Origin: Glaciecola sp965658765
GTDB taxonomy: Bacteria > Pseudomonadota > Gammaproteobacteria > Enterobacterales > Alteromonadaceae
DNA length: 19,396 bases
Direction: 5' to 3'
Assembly (NCBI GenBank): GCA_965658765.1
Contig: CBFHTO010000064.1
Location: forward strand, 1-19,396
The notes below the pieces were generated by a model. It did not search any database and had not been told where the DNA came from. It was given only the letters and a program-made list of their open reading frames with translations. This document shows positions 1-7,656 of the stretch, piece after piece (within the stretch, counting starts at the first letter, position 1; the number at the start of each line of letters is the position of its first letter). A program made the position numbers and the translations under genes.

Positions 1-34
1 TTCCCCATGCGAGAGTAGCACATCGCCAAGCTTC
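1..34 (+). rRNA. rrf: 5S ribosomal RNA, 3' end only
   Basis: The first bases carry the loop E/helix IV region typical of bacterial 5S (CCCCATGCGAGAGTAG) followed by CGCCAAGC at about 24-31, the 3' strand of the terminal helix I. The 5' part of the gene lies outside the window, so the exact 3' end (about 31-35) is estimated. It marks the end of a ribosomal RNA operon transcribed left to right. An intrinsic terminator follows within about 15 bases. Confidence 0.9.
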
Positions 35-44
35 CATTACAAAG

Positions 45-67
45 ACCCGCCCTATGGCGGGTTTTTT
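45..67 (+). terminator. Intrinsic terminator of the rRNA operon
   Basis: A GC-only stem CCCGCC (46-51) pairs with GGCGGG (56-61) around a CTAT loop and is followed directly by six T residues (62-67). It lies just after the 5S gene and is the strongest hairpin-plus-T-tract in the window. Confidence 0.92.
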
Positions 68-251
68 GCGTTTGGGCCACCTTGAAAAGATTTACTCATA
101 CTTTGGATTGAAATTTCCTACTTATTTAATACAAAACCACACAGCTTGTTAAATTTATGTAAGTATTGAACTGGCTTTAAATTATATTGAAGCTCATTGA
201 AAAAATATAAAAATAATTACTTAAAGACACACAATAGGCATTAAAAAACAT

Positions 252-590
252 ATGAAAAAAATAGAAGCAATAATCAAACCGCACAGGCTAGATGACGTGC
301 GTGAAGCGTTAAACGAAATAGGAATAAATGGTCTGACCGTGCAAGAGGTCAAAGGTTATGGTCGACAAAAAGGACACAGTGAAACTTATCGGGGCGCTGA
401 ATATAAGATTGATTTCCTACCAAAAATGAAACTAGAGATAGCCGTTAAAGAAGATCAGGTTGATAGGTGCATCGAGATAATTGTAGAGCATGCCAAGACA
501 GGTAAAATCGGTGACGGTAAGATTTTTGTGATGAACTTAGAGCGAGCAGTAAGAATCCGTACTGGCGAAAATGATGAAGAAGCCTTGTAA
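252..590 (+). CDS. glnK: Nitrogen regulatory protein P-II
   Basis: This is a 112-residue PII signal-transduction protein of normal family length. PII trimers sense 2-oxoglutarate, ATP/ADP and, through uridylylation, glutamine. GlnK-type members block the ammonium channel AmtB when nitrogen is sufficient. The T-loop is intact: Gln39, and Tyr51 in the sequence RGAEYKIDF, which is the uridylylation site. The B-loop region (KTGKIGDGKIF, about residues 82-92) binds nucleotide. The gene lies 66 bases upstream of amtB on the same strand, the usual glnK-amtB pairing, and for that reason I call it glnK rather than glnB. No sigma-54 promoter (GG-N10-GC) is visible in the upstream 180 bases. The ATG start has only a weak AGG ribosome site about 13 bases upstream. 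Confidence 0.93.
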   Translation: MKKIEAIIKPHRLDDVREALNEIGINGLTVQEVKGYGRQKGHSETYRGAEYKIDFLPKMKLEIAVKEDQVDRCIEIIVEHAKTGKIGDGKIFVMNLERAVRIRTGENDEEAL

Positions 591-656
591 CAATTTTCTA
601 TAGTATTTAAACAAAGAACTTACCTGAAACATTCAATCACGATAAGAGAAACATTC

Positions 657-1865
657 ATGGAAAACATCAATAGTGCGGTAGAAACCTTAGTGCAAGGTTC
701 AGACACCTATTTTTTATTAATTGGCGCAATAATGGTTTTCGCCATGCACGCAGGTTTTGCTTTTCTGGAGGTCGGAACCGTACGTAATAAAAATCAAGTT
801 AATGCATTGGTCAAGATCATTACAGATTTTGCGATATCCTGTATAGCTTACTTTTTCATCGGTTACTTTATTGCATATGACACAACCTTCTTTGCCAGTG
901 CGAGCGAGTTAAGTGCTAATAACGGCTATGACTTAGTTAAGTTCTTTTTCTTAATGACCTTTGCTGCGGCTATTCCTGCAATTATTTCTGGCGGGATCGC
1001 CGAGCGCGCAAAGTTTTATCCATTTTTAATTGCGTCTGGTCTTATCGTCGCTTTTGTGTATCCATTTTTTGAAGGCTTAATATGGAATGGTAACTATGGG
1101 TTTCAAGCTTGGTTAGAAAATACTTTCGGCGCAGCCTTTCATGATTTTGCTGGTTCAGTTGTGGTACACGGAATGGGCGGCTGGTTAGCCGTAGTAGGTG
1201 TTTATATGCTGGGATTGAGAAAGGGCAGAATTAAAGACAACAGGCTAATTGCATTTGCCCCTTCTAACATTCCATTTTTAGCCTTAGGCACTTGGATTCT
1301 TTGTATCGGGTGGTTCGGTTTTAATGTTATGTCTGCACAAAGTCTTGATGGTATAAGTGGGCTAGTAGCAATGAACTCTTTGATGGCAATGGTAGGAGGC
1401 ATTCTTGCTGCGCTTTGGTTTGGTAAAAATGACCCTGGTTTCATTCATAACGGTCCACTCGCTGGCTTAGTAGCAGTTTGTGCTGGTTCGGACATTATGC
1501 ATCCCATCGGTTCGCTAATTGTTGGTATGGTAGCGGGCTTTATTTTCGTTAAGATGTTTACGATGCTACAACAAACAAAAAAGATTGACGACGTATTGGG
1601 TGTATGGCCATTGCACGGTATTTGCGGTGCATGGGGTGGTATTGCAGCAGGTATCTTCGGCCTAGAGAGTCTTGGCGGTTTAGGTGGAGTAAGTTTCATG
1701 GCACAAGTCATAGGCACTTCATTAGGAATAGTCGTTGCACTTATTGGCGGAATTATCGTTTATGGCGTGGTAAGTAAGATTATGAGTTTACGATTGAGCG
1801 AGGAAGAAGAATATAACGGCGCAGATCTTTCGATTCACAATATTGCATCAATGGGCAAAGATTAG
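657..1865 (+). CDS. amtB: Ammonium transporter (Amt family)
   Basis: This 402-residue polytopic inner-membrane protein conducts ammonium/ammonia and is the partner of the PII protein encoded just upstream. The conserved pore features are visible: the twin histidines His171 (VVVHGMGG) and His320 (WPLHGICGAWG), the substrate-site Asp163 eight residues before the first histidine as in E. coli AmtB, and the aromatic gate region near Phe222 in WFGFN. Its N-terminus (residues 1-20) is short and polar and leads straight into the first membrane helix, with no obvious cleavable signal peptide, unlike E. coli AmtB. A ribosome site AAGAGA lies at about 644-649. The gene ends at a clear intrinsic terminator, so glnK-amtB forms a two-gene unit. 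Confidence 0.95.
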   Translation: MENINSAVETLVQGSDTYFLLIGAIMVFAMHAGFAFLEVGTVRNKNQVNALVKIITDFAISCIAYFFIGYFIAYDTTFFASASELSANNGYDLVKFFFLMTFAAAIPAIISGGIAERAKFYPFLIASGLIVAFVYPFFEGLIWNGNYGFQAWLENTFGAAFHDFAGSVVVHGMGGWLAVVGVYMLGLRKGRIKDNRLIAFAPSNIPFLALGTWILCIGWFGFNVMSAQSLDGISGLVAMNSLMAMVGGILAALWFGKNDPGFIHNGPLAGLVAVCAGSDIMHPIGSLIVGMVAGFIFVKMFTMLQQTKKIDDVLGVWPLHGICGAWGGIAAGIFGLESLGGLGGVSFMAQVIGTSLGIVVALIGGIIVYGVVSKIMSLRLSEEEEYNGADLSIHNIASMGKD

Positions 1866-1873
1866 GATAGCAA

Positions 1874-1910
1874 GTCCCCAATAATAGTAATCTCATTATT
1901 GGGGCTTTTT
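1874..1910 (+). terminator. Intrinsic terminator after amtB
   Basis: A ten-base stem CCCCAATAAT (1876-1885) pairs exactly with ATTATTGGGG (1895-1904) around a nine-base loop and is followed by C and five T residues. It starts 9 bases after the amtB stop. The minus-strand reading lacks a T tract, so it is unlikely to stop the convergent transcript efficiently. Confidence 0.88.
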
Positions 1911-1951
1911 GATTTCAACCGCAGCTAGATTAATAAAGCCCTAAATTAGAC

Positions 1952-2014
1952 TTTCTTATTTCTTATTTCTTATTTCTTATTTCTTATTTCCCATTTCTCA
2001 TTTTTCATTTCTTA
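1952..2014 (+). repeat. Tandem heptamer array (TTTCTTA)n, nine units
   Basis: Nine consecutive 7-base units fill 63 bases. Units 1-5 are perfect TTTCTTA. Units 6-8 are TTTCCCA, TTTCTCA and TTTTTCA. Unit 9 is again TTTCTTA. It lies between the convergent 3' ends of amtB and the minus-strand lipocalin-like gene. The strand asymmetry is extreme: almost only pyrimidines plus A at each seventh position. The unit length is not a multiple of three, so any reading frame crossing it would shift when copy number changes. All three plus-strand frames through the array are free of stops. Confidence 0.95.
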
Positions 2015-2115
2015 CTTTGGAATGAGTGTTACTTACAAATATGAAAATACAAGCATAAGTAATGATCAAATGTCATGGATGTCTGCTTTACGTGATTTTG
2101 CTCAGGCCTCTGATA

Positions 2116-3294
2116 TCACTGCTTAGTGTAGCCAGTTAGTTCCATAAAGCCTTTTCCACTATGACTGCCTTTTGTTTCAATGAGTCCTTCGTAATAAGGC
2201 ACTAGGGCGGTGTTGTATTGCTCATCCTTTATTGTGGAAATGCTAATGTCGATCCCTTGCTTAGGTATACTAAGGGTCCATGCTAGTGGTAAATAAATAT
2301 CATTCACTTTCTTCTTTTTTACCACATTGAGGTAGACCTCGTTACCCTCAAAATTAATTTTACTACCGTCCGGACTTATCAGGCTCGCGGTAATGAAGTT
2401 GTTTTGTTTATTTAACCTCATTTGAAAAGCCATTAATTTCGTTCCGTCATCAAAGTGCACGGAGAACCAGTCCCATCCCGCGGTACCCTCATCCATAAGG
2501 CCAGAAGTCCATTCTTGGTCAAACCATGCTTGGCCCTTTACTCGATGAAGCTTTGAAGAACCGTCTTCGTCAAGAACATCAATCGTTCCGTGTACATCGA
2601 TGAAAGGTGCGCTGTAATAATGAGAAGCATATTTTCCATCCCTTGATTTAATGCTAAAACCGTCCTTTCCCTGTTTTATGAATGGACCCGATTGAGCAAG
2701 CGATAACCTGACCATTACATCTGACTCATTTTTTGCTGAAACAGCAGAGAATGATAGGTCTGCAGGCAATAAATGAGAATTTTCTGGAATTGAAGGCGCT
2801 GTATTTTTCCATTCCCAATCGTCAATAAAAAGATGAAATGGCTGATTGTTTTGCCCAGCATTGCCCGTACTTCCTCTAGCGAGTTTTTCACTAAACCAAT
2901 GCATCTCCATATTGTGGACCGATGCGTGAGACATAAACATCTGATCAGGTGCAAATCGGTTATTTATTTCTCGGTTGTTGCTGAGTTCGTCAGAGGGTGA
3001 GTTGGCCTGTCGGTATCGGAATAAGGTCCATTGCAACCAAAACGCTTTGCCGTCTTCAGTTTCAAGAGTGGAAGTGAGATACCACCACTCAATATCAAAA
3101 CTAGGGTGTGCTCGGTGATCCTCAGGAAACCTCATTTTATAATCTTTTTGTGCTTTGCTACCTAGCTCACCAAGGTTTGCACTCACGCCTCGATTAAATA
3201 TCGACATATGTTTCTGGTCATCGTTATCTAAAAAATATGCATAAGCAAAAAAAACTAACGCAATCGATAACAAAGTGCCTATGTATTTAAGCAT
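2116..3294 (-). CDS. AttH/CrtC-like lipocalin-domain protein of an AttEFGH-type ABC system
   Basis: This 392-residue protein belongs to the predicted secreted hydrolase/carotenoid 1,2-hydratase-like family (AttH, COG5621). The diagnostic motif is HPSFDIEWWY at about 63-72. Later conserved aromatic segments include FDQEW, GWDWFSVHFDDG and LMAFQMR, typical of the double-lipocalin fold. Residues about 4-22 are one hydrophobic segment with no lipobox cysteine, so it is probably a signal anchor or signal peptide facing the periplasm. The start overlaps the end of the permease gene by 16 bases, with an AGAGGA ribosome site just upstream, which suggests translational coupling. It is the last gene of the minus-strand operon. 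The substrate of AttEFGH systems is not established, so no reaction is assigned. Confidence 0.85.
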   Translation of the reverse strand: MLKYIGTLLSIALVFFAYAYFLDNDDQKHMSIFNRGVSANLGELGSKAQKDYKMRFPEDHRAHPSFDIEWWYLTSTLETEDGKAFWLQWTLFRYRQANSPSDELSNNREINNRFAPDQMFMSHASVHNMEMHWFSEKLARGSTGNAGQNNQPFHLFIDDWEWKNTAPSIPENSHLLPADLSFSAVSAKNESDVMVRLSLAQSGPFIKQGKDGFSIKSRDGKYASHYYSAPFIDVHGTIDVLDEDGSSKLHRVKGQAWFDQEWTSGLMDEGTAGWDWFSVHFDDGTKLMAFQMRLNKQNNFITASLISPDGSKINFEGNEVYLNVVKKKKVNDIYLPLAWTLSIPKQGIDISISTIKDEQYNTALVPYYEGLIETKGSHSGKGFMELTGYTKQ

Positions 3295-5852
3295 CTGATG
3301 TCCTCTATAAGCGTTTTTTTCACTTTTACAATCGAAGGTAAAAGTACAGTCATATATACAACGGCTAAACTCACGAAAAACAATTGGGCTATGTCAATCG
3401 AGTTGAAAACAAGAGGGTATGTCCATTGAAAAGCTGCGTAATTTATTTTGTAAATAAGTACCCAGCTCAAACCAATTCCAAAGGGAATAGCTGCGATAAA
3501 AGCTACTAAACATATAAAACCAAACTGCAACATAAGCATCAATTGGATTTGTATCTTTGAAATCCCCATGCTTCTGAAAAGCATCATTTGTGGGCGCATG
3601 TCGTGTAAAAGAACAATTAAAGCGCAGGCCAAGCTTAAAGATGCAACAAGTAAGGTAATTATATTTAAGCCATCTGTTATTAGAAAAGTGCGGTCAAAGG
3701 TACGCATTGATAGAGCCAACAGTTCATCTACGGAATATGCATCTATCTCAACGTCGCTGTAGAGCCTTTTAAACTCATTTATTGCGACTTCTAGCTCCGT
3801 TGCGCTGCTATTGTTTATGGCGAATAATTTACTTAAGTGTTTTGTCGAGTCAAAAGATTTCAGTGGCATTAATACTTGCTTCTTAGGATTACCGTAGTCG
3901 TAAAAAATTCCCAAAAGTCGATACCGCTTGTATAAACCTGTTTTTGGCTCCTCCAATTCGATTGTATCTCCAATACTGCGTGAGTGTTCAATTGCAAACT
4001 GTTGGTTAACCAGAACACCCATTCCACTGGAGTATTGCTTCCAAAGAGTTTCTAATGGAAGCGATTCGCTAAATACCATTGCTGATTTATAGCTCTGCGT
4101 ACTAGGGTAAGATAGAACTTGTGTTGATACCTTATCGAATGTTGTCGAATATTCGTACCTTGGAGTTATAGAGAGTTTTGATTGCTCACTAAATTTAACG
4201 AACTCTTGTGAGTATTTTTCTAAGTATATGTAATGGTCAGACGCGAGCCTCATGGTTAGCCAAGAGTCTGTGGCAGAACGAAAGCTTTCGACCATCAAAT
4301 TCATACCTATATTACTAGTAACCGCAATAAAAAATGCACAGCAAGCAACTTTAGTCTTTTTGGATAGTTCGATGCTTTGTTTAGCGCTGAGATGAATAAT
4401 TAGGAATTTCTCTGAAACAACTTTAGCGTTCAATTTAAGTAGGGCGGGAAAGACCATTATTAAAACTAAACAGCCGAATAATATTAAGGTTGCGGTACCG
4501 ATCAAGAGGACTAATAAATCATACGAAAAACCAATAGTTATTAAGCTTATCGACCCGCATGTAATAGCAGCAATACGGATTATTTTTGTGTTAATGTCAT
4601 TATCAGCCAACGACAAACTAGATAGGGACTTTTGCAATTGCTGATAAGGATGCAAAAGAGCGATAGAGCAACCAACTAAAGCAATAAGGAAAATTTGAAC
4701 AAATAAGTATCCCAGTGATAAATCCCCATACCCTATCGTAATGTTGTATAGGTTTTTAATTGTAGCCTGTATTGTAGGCGCTGCTAGATTCGCAAGATAT
4801 AGACCTAAGATTAAGCCTAAAATCACAGTAATGAATACAATCACTAGCATCTCGACAACTATGACTGCTAGGATGATATGCCTACTTATCCCTAATTGAC
4901 GCGCGATTTTCAACCAAGGTAGTCTAGCGTTACTAATGAGATTTACAGCATTAAGCACAATAAAAAGACAAACACAAAACATCAAAAAGCCCATTGCCAT
5001 TAAATTTAAATGAAAGCTTTCAGTTAACTCTGCCTGTTCAGCGGAGGATGCTATCTCAGTAAGGCTAAGGGATTCATTATCAATGCCATTGTGATCTGCT
5101 TCTATAAGGTCATTCAGTGCATCAAGGTTATGTCTTTGACTTAAAGGTTCTAGTACTAATATTTGCTGCTCACTCTTCATTCTGGGTAGGCGAGAAAGAA
5201 AGTGCATATCGACAATCATATCTGAACCAATATTTGGCAAGTTTGCCGCCACTAAGTTATGTGCTGGAATCTTGATATTATCTATTAGAATTTCTAAGCC
5301 AGTGTAATTTTTTGCATTAGAGGCTTCTTCGCTCATAGCTTCTTTTACTCTAGCTAAAAACTGAGGGTGTAAGATGACGGCATCGCTGTTTGAAAAAGGC
5401 AGTGATAATATGATTTCGTTGTCGGACTCAAGCGTTTTATTTCGATGATAACGCTCTCGAAGATAAGAAACTAAAGCGACGCTATCGAAACCAATGATAT
5501 TTGCATCAATGTCCAGTGCCTTGCCATTATACAGTAGAGGTGCTCGGAGTGTACGAAGCATTACAAGGTTGTTAAAACCTTGTCTTTTTAATGCGGTATA
5601 ACTGTCGACGCTTACAGAACTGCCTTTTTGAGAGTGAGTAATTGAGGCAACAACGTCGGGTACTAAACCTTGTGTCTTTGATGAATAACTTTGTTTTGCG
5701 CTGTGGTTGATGATCAATACAGCGCTCAAGCCTGCAGTGGCGATTATGAGTGAACTGAATAGCATGAGCATACTAAAGCTATTCTTTAAATAGCTTTTTA
5801 AAAGTATTTGGGTAAATAAGCCTGCTTCTTTTAATGCCTTAGCTCGAAACAT
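3279..5852 (-). CDS. FtsX-like ABC transporter permease, large 10-TM form (AttF/AttG-like)
   Basis: This 857-residue inner-membrane permease has about ten hydrophobic segments: one near residues 27-51, a group of three at about 283-407, two at about 430-475, one near 500-522, and a final group of three from about 728 to the C-terminus. Large extracytoplasmic regions lie after the first and seventh. This duplicated plan, two MacB-like periplasmic regions and two FtsX C-terminal domains, is typical of the 10-TM mechanotransmission permeases and corresponds to AttF and AttG in one chain. The start overlaps the ATPase gene by 14 bases with an AAGGAAAG ribosome site, and the end overlaps the AttH-like gene. 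The N-terminal segment starts directly in a helix with no cleavable signal. Confidence 0.85.
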   Translation of the reverse strand: MFRAKALKEAGLFTQILLKSYLKNSFSMLMLFSSLIIATAGLSAVLIINHSAKQSYSSKTQGLVPDVVASITHSQKGSSVSVDSYTALKRQGFNNLVMLRTLRAPLLYNGKALDIDANIIGFDSVALVSYLRERYHRNKTLESDNEIILSLPFSNSDAVILHPQFLARVKEAMSEEASNAKNYTGLEILIDNIKIPAHNLVAANLPNIGSDMIVDMHFLSRLPRMKSEQQILVLEPLSQRHNLDALNDLIEADHNGIDNESLSLTEIASSAEQAELTESFHLNLMAMGFLMFCVCLFIVLNAVNLISNARLPWLKIARQLGISRHIILAVIVVEMLVIVFITVILGLILGLYLANLAAPTIQATIKNLYNITIGYGDLSLGYLFVQIFLIALVGCSIALLHPYQQLQKSLSSLSLADNDINTKIIRIAAITCGSISLITIGFSYDLLVLLIGTATLILFGCLVLIMVFPALLKLNAKVVSEKFLIIHLSAKQSIELSKKTKVACCAFFIAVTSNIGMNLMVESFRSATDSWLTMRLASDHYIYLEKYSQEFVKFSEQSKLSITPRYEYSTTFDKVSTQVLSYPSTQSYKSAMVFSESLPLETLWKQYSSGMGVLVNQQFAIEHSRSIGDTIELEEPKTGLYKRYRLLGIFYDYGNPKKQVLMPLKSFDSTKHLSKLFAINNSSATELEVAINEFKRLYSDVEIDAYSVDELLALSMRTFDRTFLITDGLNIITLLVASLSLACALIVLLHDMRPQMMLFRSMGISKIQIQLMLMLQFGFICLVAFIAAIPFGIGLSWVLIYKINYAAFQWTYPLVFNSIDIAQLFFVSLAVVYMTVLLPSIVKVKKTLIEDIRCLNT

Positions 5853-6513
5853 CTGTGAGCTTTCCTTCGCTTAGAAAAAAGTGTTTATCTGCTAGTTTTG
5901 CTACTTTTTCACTATGTGTCACAATTATTAAGGCGGTTTGTTGTTGTTTACAAGTTTGATATAACAGATTAGCTACAAGCTCCGAATTTTTGCTGTCGAG
6001 ATTGCCGGTTGGTTCATCTGCGATAATGAAGTTTGGCTTATGTGATAATGCTCTTGCTATCGCAACTCGTTGTTGCTCTCCGCCTGATAGCTGCCTTGTT
6101 CTTCGCTTTAGTAATTTATTTATGCCTAGGACATCTGTTAATTTCGCGATGTGTGTTTGATCGAGATTATTCTTTAGTTTGGCGGGCAACAAAATATTTT
6201 CTTCAACTGATAAGCAATCAATTAGATTAAAACTCTGGAATATAAGACCGAGAGTATGGGAACGATAGTGATTAGCCTCGCGCTCATTGAAATCTTCAAG
6301 TCGCTTTGTTTCGTTACTCACGGTTAGTTCAATCGACCCCTTATCTGCAACATCTAAGGCCGACAAAATATTTAACAGAGTTGATTTTCCGCTGCCAGAA
6401 TCTCCTCTAATACTCATCGATTCAGATATATCCAGATAAAAACTTAAATCCTTTAAGACACTGGTTTTTATATTATGGCCGTATGACTTTGATAGTGCGG
6501 TTACAGAAAGCAT
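5839..6513 (-). CDS. ABC transporter ATP-binding protein (AttE/LolD/MacB-type)
   Basis: This 224-residue nucleotide-binding subunit energises the permease encoded immediately downstream. Every ABC motif is present: Walker A GDSGSGKST (37-45), the Q-loop in IFQSFNLI (near 91-98), signature LSGGE (142-146), Walker B FIIADE (162-167), the D-loop NLDS, and the switch histidine His200 in VTHSEK. The length and the Q-loop sequence match the LolD/MacB/FtsE-like class that pairs with FtsX-domain permeases. It is first in a three-gene overlapping operon. Its ATG is 67 bases from the start of the divergent DTW-domain gene. The ribosome site is weak. Confidence 0.92.
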   Translation of the reverse strand: MLSVTALSKSYGHNIKTSVLKDLSFYLDISESMSIRGDSGSGKSTLLNILSALDVADKGSIELTVSNETKRLEDFNEREANHYRSHTLGLIFQSFNLIDCLSVEENILLPAKLKNNLDQTHIAKLTDVLGINKLLKRRTRQLSGGEQQRVAIARALSHKPNFIIADEPTGNLDSKNSELVANLLYQTCKQQQTALIIVTHSEKVAKLADKHFFLSEGKLTDVSS

Positions 6514-6580
6514 TGTCTTGATTGCGTATGATTAAAGCATTTATTACGCATATTGAGTTGGAAAGTTTTATTAATAAGTA

Positions 6581-7378
6581 GTGTCATCATTTTATAATCA
6601 ATTATCATTAGGGTTTGTTGAAAATCAACAGCCACTAATACTTTCAAAAAAATTGACCGGAAATCAATCCTTGCAAAGAAAATACTGTAGCCATTGTGCA
6701 TATCCTTCTAAAACCTGCGTTTGTAGTGCAGTGACTAGACTAAAATTGCCTTGCAAGGTAACAATCGTGCAAGATAGAAGAGAAGCAAAACACGCAAAAA
6801 ATACTGCGCGATTATGTACTTTACTTAGCGATGACATACATATTGTGGATTCAGATGGAGAAGTCACCCAAGAAGCACTCGAACAACTGCGGCAATCGGT
6901 CCATGATGACGGCAGAAGTTTGAATATACCATTACTTATTTACCCGAACCCGTCTAGCCAATCTTTATCTACACTTAAACGGGAACATTCAAATCAAGTC
7001 CCTAATAAAGAAGCTCTGCTCTTCGAATCAGAAGCATATATGAGCGCGAAGTCAAACGTTGAGTATGCTAATCCAGAGCCTTCAATATCGACGCTCTTGA
7101 AAGAAAAAAACAAAAGAAAGACACATTTGATTTTTATTGATGCGAGTTGGAAACAAGCCTTCCATGTGTATAAAAGTTTAGATGTTTTACGCGCGTTACC
7201 AAGTTATCACTTAGCACAGGTACCAAAATCTCGTTATCGCATCCGCAAAACTTCTTCCGAATTAAAGTTATCAACCTTAGAGGCTATTGCCTACACCTTA
7301 GAATACCTTTTTGATGTGCCGCCAGCGCCTTTTTTTGACGTAATGGAAAAAATGCAATCACACTGGCCAAATCATTAA
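6581..7378 (+). CDS. tapT: DTW-domain tRNA-uridine aminocarboxypropyltransferase
   Basis: Family members transfer the 3-amino-3-carboxypropyl group from S-adenosylmethionine to a tRNA uridine (acp3U; position 47 for E. coli TapT/YfiP). A four-cysteine probable zinc site is at Cys36, Cys39, Cys46 and Cys48. Next come EAKHAKNTARL (68-78), the family motif region DASW (187-190, where family members usually have Thr at the Ser position), SRYRIRK (217-223) and STLEA (231-235). Between LLIYPN (118-123) and the DASW strand there is a polar stretch of about 50 residues, longer than I expect for the family. The start is assigned to GTG because an in-frame TAA lies six bases upstream. No good ribosome site is visible, and in-frame TTG codons further in could be used. 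It is probably transcribed alone, since a terminator overlaps its stop. Confidence 0.83.
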   Translation: MSSFYNQLSLGFVENQQPLILSKKLTGNQSLQRKYCSHCAYPSKTCVCSAVTRLKLPCKVTIVQDRREAKHAKNTARLCTLLSDDIHIVDSDGEVTQEALEQLRQSVHDDGRSLNIPLLIYPNPSSQSLSTLKREHSNQVPNKEALLFESEAYMSAKSNVEYANPEPSISTLLKEKNKRKTHLIFIDASWKQAFHVYKSLDVLRALPSYHLAQVPKSRYRIRKTSSELKLSTLEAIAYTLEYLFDVPPAPFFDVMEKMQSHWPNH

Positions 7379-7398
7379 CTGATAAATCAGTGTTTTTT
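7378..7398 (+). terminator. Probable intrinsic terminator after the DTW-domain gene
   Basis: ACTGA (7378-7382) pairs with TCAGT (7387-7391) around a four-base TAAA loop, followed by G and six T residues (7393-7398). The stem is short and AT-leaning, so it may be only partly efficient. It overlaps the last base of the stop codon. Confidence 0.6.
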
Positions 7399-7552
7399 GA
7401 AACTTAAGCAATAAATTTTTACAAAATAAATGCATGTCTAAGCTGTAATTTGGGTTAATGTAAATATAGGTTATAACTTCCGCAATTAGACTTAAATTAA
7501 CAACAACTGCTATTTTTGATCGAGTTTCATATCGGACTAATAAATAACCATT

Positions 7553-7580
7553 TTGACGTAAACAACTATAAGCCAATAAA
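7553..7580 (+). promoter_or_regulatory. Candidate promoter of the three-adaptor ABC operon
   Basis: TTGACG (7553-7558) is a good -35 match. AATAAA (7575-7580) is a poor -10 at 16-base spacing. It is the best sigma-70-like pair I can find in the 278-base gap before the ATPase gene, but it is weak and unproven. The rest of that gap is AT-rich with no recognisable gene. Confidence 0.28.
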
Positions 7581-7586
7581 CCTATC

Positions 7587-7603
7587 ATTAAACAATGTTT
7601 AAT
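7587..7603. promoter_or_regulatory. 17-bp perfect dyad, candidate operator
   Basis: ATTAAACA (7587-7594) and TGTTTAAT (7596-7603) are exact inverted copies around one central A. The dyad lies 53 bases before the ATPase start codon and just downstream of the candidate -10, a position suited to a repressor. It is AT-rich and has no T tract, so a terminator role is unlikely. No regulator gene lies next to it. Confidence 0.45.
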
Positions 7604-7656
7604 TTAGCTCCTAAAGTCTCTCTTATGCGTAACAACTACAAAAAGAATTACCAAAC

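Noticed and set aside
173..191. TGGC...TTGAAG resembling a sigma-54 promoter before glnK
   Set aside because: The spacing between GG (173-174) and the would-be GC element is wrong; bases 185-186 are TA, not GC.
1202..1717. Reverse-strand frames inside amtB
   Set aside because: Proline-rich antisense of a strongly conserved transporter, with no start signals.
7358..7588. 76-residue minus-strand frame filling the gap before the exporter operon
   Set aside because: No ribosome site, AT-driven composition, overlap with the 3' end of the DTW gene, and no family resemblance. The candidate promoter and dyad fit the region better.
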